Origin: Treponema sp.
GTDB taxonomy: Bacteria > Spirochaetota > Spirochaetia > Treponematales > Treponemataceae
Assembly: GCA_017940255.1 (NCBI GenBank)
Contig: JAGAZB010000051.1
Span: 1-33,582, forward strand
DNA: 33,582 nucleotides
Reading direction: 5' to 3'
Translations under genes and position numbers: made by a program
Shown here: positions 30,409 to 33,582 of the stretch, in pieces
How positions within the stretch are numbered: position 1 is the first letter of the stretch
Layout: each line of letters begins with the position of its first letter
Notes under the pieces: model-generated
The model's database searches: none
What the model was told of the DNA's origin: nothing
What the model saw: the letters and a program-made list of their open reading frames with translations, nothing else

Positions 30409-30510
30409 GAGAAGGAGGGAGAAGTCTCTCCCTACGCTCGCACTTCGTTGCTCGCTACCCACTCTACGGGGGGAAACAACTTCGTTGTTTTCCCCCCGTA
30501 ACGCCCCCCA
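30409..30510. repeat. GC-rich repeat (family B) between the LolA-like and porin genes
   Basis: It holds two hairpins: GGAGGGAGAAG-type arms (near 30415-30431) and a long stem, CGGGGGGAAACAAC / TTGTTTTCCCCCCG (30467-30500), followed by TAACGCCCCCC. The end matches the copy at 25600-25637. It could weaken expression of the downstream porin gene. Confidence 0.8.
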
Positions 30511-30533
30511 ATTCTAATAAAACAGGACTTAAA

Positions 30534-31826
30534 ATGAAAAAATTACTTTTTACAATATTCAGCCTTTTTCTTATCCAAACTACGCTATCCGCACAAAGCG
30601 GAGTAGATTTCTCCGGCACAATAGAAAGTCTCTGGGGAGTCGGTGCTCCCTGGACAGACAGCGACACAATTGCCGGCCGTTTTACCATGGGAAATACAGC
30701 TTTTACAGGCCAGGTAGACGCCTACTACAACAACAGCTCAGCTTACGCCGAAGCAACTTTTTCCTACGATACCTTCCAGGGCTTTGACCTTTCTCTTGGA
30801 GAAGTCTGGCTGGACTACACAGCTTCCTTCTGGGGAATCCGTATAGGACGGCAAAAGGCTGCCTGGGGCAAGGCAGACGGTATTGATATAACAAACGTGC
30901 TTTGCCCCTCTGATATGACAAGCCTTGGATCCATGATTAGTGATGATTCAAAGCTTGCCATTGATGCAGTCCGCTTTTCTATTACAGGAAATCAGTTTAC
31001 AGCAGATGCCTACTGGATTCCTTTTTTTACCCCAAGTGCTCTTCCTTTAGAAGAAGACAACAGTCTTAGAAAATTCCTGGTGCCATCCACTGTAGAATTT
31101 CCAATCCCGTCTCTTAATCAAACTTTAATTCTTCCCGTATCTATTGGAGAACTTGAAAAACCAGAACTTGCCATCTGGAATGGTGAATACGGCTTAAAGC
31201 TTTCTGGATATTTTTCTATGCTGGATCTTTCCCTTTACGGCTTTTACGGCTGGGACGATATTCCTCTATTAGAATACACACCTACAATCAATGCACTTGG
31301 CATGCCGGAAAGCATTACTGTAAGCGGAGAATATAAGCGGATGGCCATGCTTGGTGCAGACGCAGCCTTACCAATTGGCGAAACTGTTCTTCGTCTGGAA
31401 ACTGCCTTCTTTCCTCAAAGATATTTCCAAAAAGAAGAGGGTGGATCAGAGCAGAAAAATCAGCTTTCAGCTTTAGCCGGCATAGACTGGATGCCAAGCG
31501 GCTGGACAATCACTGCCCAGTATTATTGTGATTATCTTTTTGGTGATATAGAAAGCCTTGAACGAAGCAAAGCTTATAATCATGGAGCTACAATCAGTAT
31601 TTCAAAATCTCTGGTAAACGAAACTCTGGAATTATCACTTTCAGCTCTGCTCGGCTTAAATGATTTTGACAGCATGCTTGCTCCAGAAGTAAAATATAGC
31701 CTTTCAGACCAGATAAGTCTTGCCGCTTCTGCTTATATCTTTATACCAGGGCCAGATAATGACGGAAAATATGGAGCCTACAAAGATTTAAGTTCTTTCT
31801 GTCTGAGTGCTAAATTCTCTTTTTAA
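30534..31826 (+). CDS. DUF1302-like outer-membrane beta-barrel protein
   Basis: The 430-residue product has a signal peptide (KKLLFTIFSLFLIQTTLS, cleavage near AQS) and many amphipathic strands, ending LSAKFSF with a C-terminal Phe, the signature of outer-membrane barrels. IRIGRQKAAWGKADGIDITNVLCPSD matches the conserved centre of the DUF1302 family, which commonly accompanies MMPL and LolA-like proteins. It is probably the outer-membrane partner of the RND system. The gap of 125 bases before it contains a family B repeat. Only a weak ribosome binding site (AGGAC) is present 7 bases before the ATG. Confidence 0.82.
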   Translation: MKKLLFTIFSLFLIQTTLSAQSGVDFSGTIESLWGVGAPWTDSDTIAGRFTMGNTAFTGQVDAYYNNSSAYAEATFSYDTFQGFDLSLGEVWLDYTASFWGIRIGRQKAAWGKADGIDITNVLCPSDMTSLGSMISDDSKLAIDAVRFSITGNQFTADAYWIPFFTPSALPLEEDNSLRKFLVPSTVEFPIPSLNQTLILPVSIGELEKPELAIWNGEYGLKLSGYFSMLDLSLYGFYGWDDIPLLEYTPTINALGMPESITVSGEYKRMAMLGADAALPIGETVLRLETAFFPQRYFQKEEGGSEQKNQLSALAGIDWMPSGWTITAQYYCDYLFGDIESLERSKAYNHGATISISKSLVNETLELSLSALLGLNDFDSMLAPEVKYSLSDQISLAASAYIFIPGPDNDGKYGAYKDLSSFCLSAKFSF

Positions 31827-31882
31827 TCAGAATTGTGTAAATCACTTATTGCAGTTTATTTGATTATTTTGAGGAAAAACAC

Positions 31883-31911
31883 TTGATTCATTTGTAATCT
31901 TCTGGTAAATT
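31883..31911 (+). promoter_or_regulatory. Predicted promoter of the 5S rRNA-tRNA unit
   Basis: TTGATT (31883-31888), 17-base spacer, TAAATT (31906-31911), placing the start near 31918, at the 5S 5' end. Confidence 0.5.
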
Positions 31912-31918
31912 AATGCTC

Positions 31919-32028
31919 CACGGTGACCAAAGTGGAGAGGCAATACCCGTTCCCATTCCGAACACGGAAGTCAAGCTCTCTAACGTCGATGATACTGGGA
32001 AAACCCGGGAAAGTAGATAGTTGCCGCA
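31919..32028 (+). rRNA. rrf: 5S ribosomal RNA, orphan copy
   Basis: The segment contains the strongly conserved 5S core CCCGTTCCCATTCCGAACAC followed by GGAAG, then a GATGATACTGGGAAAACCCG-type loop E region. Helix I can be formed by 31921-31927 and 32020-32026 with two G-U pairs; the outermost base pairs do not form. No 16S or 23S gene lies within the window; a promoter-like sequence sits right before it. Ends are approximate. Confidence 0.88.
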
Positions 32029-32033
32029 TTTTC

Positions 32034-32107
32034 GGGCAGTTAGCTCAGCTGGTACGAGCGTCTGGTTTACACCCAGAATGTCGGGAGTTCGATCCTCTCA
32101 CTGCCCA
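32034..32107 (+). tRNA. tRNA-Val (anticodon TAC)
   Basis: A full cloverleaf: acceptor GGGCAGT/ACTGCCC, D stem GCTC/GAGC, anticodon stem TCTGG/CCAGA with loop TTTACAC (anticodon TAC), T stem GGGAG/CTCTC with loop TTCGATC. The genome does not encode the CCA end (CTA follows), so it must be added afterwards. It lies six bases after the 5S gene and is followed by a terminator. Confidence 0.95.
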
Positions 32108-32113
32108 CTAGGA

Positions 32114-32140
32114 AGCACTTCACTGGAAGTGCTTTTTTTT
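32114..32140 (+). terminator. Rho-independent terminator of the 5S-tRNA unit
   Basis: Perfect AGCACTTC/GAAGTGCT stem (32114-32121 and 32126-32133), loop ACTG, followed by a run of T residues to 32140. Confidence 0.92.
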
Positions 32141-32170
32141 GTTTAAATTTTCTTAAGGAACTCCCGAGTT

Positions 32171-33508
32171 TTATGTTGGAATAATGATTCCGCCAAAATA
32201 GTCTGGACTTCCGTCGTCGTCATTCAAAACAAAGCCCCGGAATGTTACCTGAATGTATTTTCCATCAGGCCGCCTTACACGGTAAACAAGAGGGTGTAAT
32301 TCTTCTTTTCCAGATAATATTTTTAAAATAACATCTCTATAAGCTGGTAAATCTTCTGGATGAACTAAGGCCTCCCATTTTTTTTCAGCGGCATACATAT
32401 ATTCATTTTCCATTCCAAAATCATTTACCAGAGAAATTGCCCATCTTGAAAAATCATATTTCATATCATCAAGGAATACATAACCATCTCCGGCCATTGT
32501 AAGAAATGAACCAAATAAACCGTCTAATTTACGTTTTCTTTCGACAGTGATAGGGGAAGAATTAAAAATTGCCTTTTTAAGAGTTTTTTCATCAGCCCCT
32601 TTGTTTTTGATTTCTTTTTTATTTTCATACATCTGCCTGTCAGCGCGCTTAAAAACCTCAGAAAAGTCCTTGTCTTTTTCAGCTTCAAAAACAGCCAAAC
32701 CACATGCAATAACAGGTCCAGTTCGAGATTTTTTATTCTGAAAAGATTCTTCCTTAAGGTTTTCTAAAAGTATTTCTCTGTGTTCATAATCATGTTCTGT
32801 AATAATAACAACAAATTCATCACCGCCAATTCTGAATACCGGGCTGTGTTTAAAAATATCACAAATTATTCGGCTGGTTCTTTGAATTGCTTCATCACCA
32901 AAACTGTGACCTCTGGTATCATTTATAAGTTTTAAGTCATTTACATCACACATTACAATACCAAACTTGATGGAATTTCCTTCTTTTTTAATTCTGTTAT
33001 CCAATATCAGCGACTGTTCTGTAAAGGCATTCTTATTTTTTATACCGGTTAATTCATCCCGCCTTGCCATTCTTTCTGCAGACTGCAGGTTCTTTTTCTG
33101 CTCAGCTTTTTCCTGAAATTCTGCTTCAATATTTTCAAGACAGAATAAAAGATGTTGTTTGTCTTCACACATAAGAATAACAATTCGGACATGAAGAACT
33201 TTTCCGTCAAGATTAATTCGGAAACAGATTGAATATGATTTTTTCTGACTTACAGCAAGTAAGACTTTTTCTTTATCAATAAGAGATAAAAGATTATCTA
33301 AATCATCCGGATGAACAAATCTTTCAGCCAATTTCTTAATAAGATTGTAAAAGTCTTTACCAGATTCCTGGAATTGTATATTAGAAACAAGTTTTGAAGG
33401 CATGAATTGGATAAAGTCATCACTTTTAATATCAACATAATACATGCTGTCAAAATGACTTGCCAGTGAAATTGCAATTTGATAAAAACCTGTTAAATCA
33501 ACGTTCAT
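32171..33508 (-). CDS. GGDEF diguanylate cyclase with N-terminal sensor and C-terminal PAS
   Basis: The 445-residue protein has an N-terminal PAS-like sensor (about 1-130), a coiled-coil-like linker (130-148, ERMARRDELTGIKNKNAF) and a GGDEF domain with intact GGDEF (228-232), CDVNDLKLIND and RADRQMYENKK. The inhibitory I-site RxxD, normally just before GGDEF, is absent (KHSPVFRIGGDEF). A second PAS-like domain (about 330-445, ending HPEDLPAYRDVILKILSG...YRVRRPDGKYIQVTFRG) follows. It should make cyclic di-GMP in the cytoplasm without product inhibition through the I-site. No membrane helix is seen. AGGAG lies eight bases before the ATG. Its signal is unknown. Confidence 0.9.
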   Translation of the reverse strand: MNVDLTGFYQIAISLASHFDSMYYVDIKSDDFIQFMPSKLVSNIQFQESGKDFYNLIKKLAERFVHPDDLDNLLSLIDKEKVLLAVSQKKSYSICFRINLDGKVLHVRIVILMCEDKQHLLFCLENIEAEFQEKAEQKKNLQSAERMARRDELTGIKNKNAFTEQSLILDNRIKKEGNSIKFGIVMCDVNDLKLINDTRGHSFGDEAIQRTSRIICDIFKHSPVFRIGGDEFVVIITEHDYEHREILLENLKEESFQNKKSRTGPVIACGLAVFEAEKDKDFSEVFKRADRQMYENKKEIKNKGADEKTLKKAIFNSSPITVERKRKLDGLFGSFLTMAGDGYVFLDDMKYDFSRWAISLVNDFGMENEYMYAAEKKWEALVHPEDLPAYRDVILKILSGKEELHPLVYRVRRPDGKYIQVTFRGFVLNDDDGSPDYFGGIIIPT

Positions 33509-33582
33509 AAATTACTCTCCTGCTTCAGATGTTCGTTGAAGAATTTTACTATCAAATTAATACATTAATAATGTAACAAAAT

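Noticed and set aside
31923..32111. A 62-residue open frame across the 5S rRNA and tRNA
   Set aside because: It lies wholly over the two RNA genes and shows no protein-family similarity.

Overview
The window most likely comes from a host-associated or rumen/gut spirochaete of the genus Treponema. Moderate to low GC, outer-membrane beta-barrel proteins and a LolA-like protein sit beside Feo, ECF and DUF3793 genes more often seen in anaerobic Firmicutes. A Trep_Strep-type ECF S component, GGDEF and HD-GYP proteins and the 5S rRNA support this. The genus is an inference from gene content; no 16S rRNA is present.

Layout: (1) 1-3800 holds the end of a VapC-like PIN toxin, a 7TM HD-GYP phosphodiesterase, a U32-peptidase-like Cys-rich protein, a fused FeoB-associated/HMA metal-binding protein and a DUF3793 protein. 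(2) 3.8-12.1 kb holds flavodoxin, divergent enolase and phosphoglycerate mutase, then feoA, feoB, a FeoC-like protein and a complete ECF importer (S component, EcfT, fused double EcfA). (3) 12.1-19.0 kb holds an AraC regulator, the manganese exporter MntP, two small secreted proteins, an acyl hydrolase, a membrane protein and a GH59 glycosidase. (4) 19.2-26.4 kb holds a P1-type metal ATPase with small partner proteins and a YbtP/YbtQ-like ABC pair. (5) 26.4-31.8 kb holds a TetR regulator, an MMPL/RND transporter, a LolA-like protein and a DUF1302-like porin. (6) The end holds an orphan 5S rRNA, tRNA-Val(TAC) and a GGDEF/PAS protein.

The most striking signal is a 16-bp palindrome, GTTAG-N6-CTAAC. 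I found ten perfect copies and six copies with one mismatch, all in intergenic regions or promoter/start regions. They precede the HMA protein, flavodoxin, enolase-gpmA, feoAB-ECF, the AraC gene, an outer-membrane gene, the P-type ATPase operon, the ABC pair and, weakly, the RND operon. At several promoters one copy carries the -35 hexamer inside it and a second lies near +1. I read this as the operator of an unidentified metal-dependent repressor (DtxR/TroR-like or Fur-like by inference) that unites iron uptake, iron-sparing flavodoxin, metal efflux and two glycolytic enzymes. The regulator is not identified; the AraC protein is one candidate member of the circuit, not a proven binder.

A second layer is a set of small palindromic repeats. 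Several sit in frame inside coding genes (EcfA, both ABC proteins, the P-type ATPase C-terminus) and one supplies the likely ribosome binding site of ecfT. A third is a separate TetR operator (GATAACA-N-TGTTATC, three copies) over the RND promoter. No insertion sequence, phage gene or CRISPR array was seen, and no gene-free stretch exceeds about 300 bases apart from the 5S/tRNA region.
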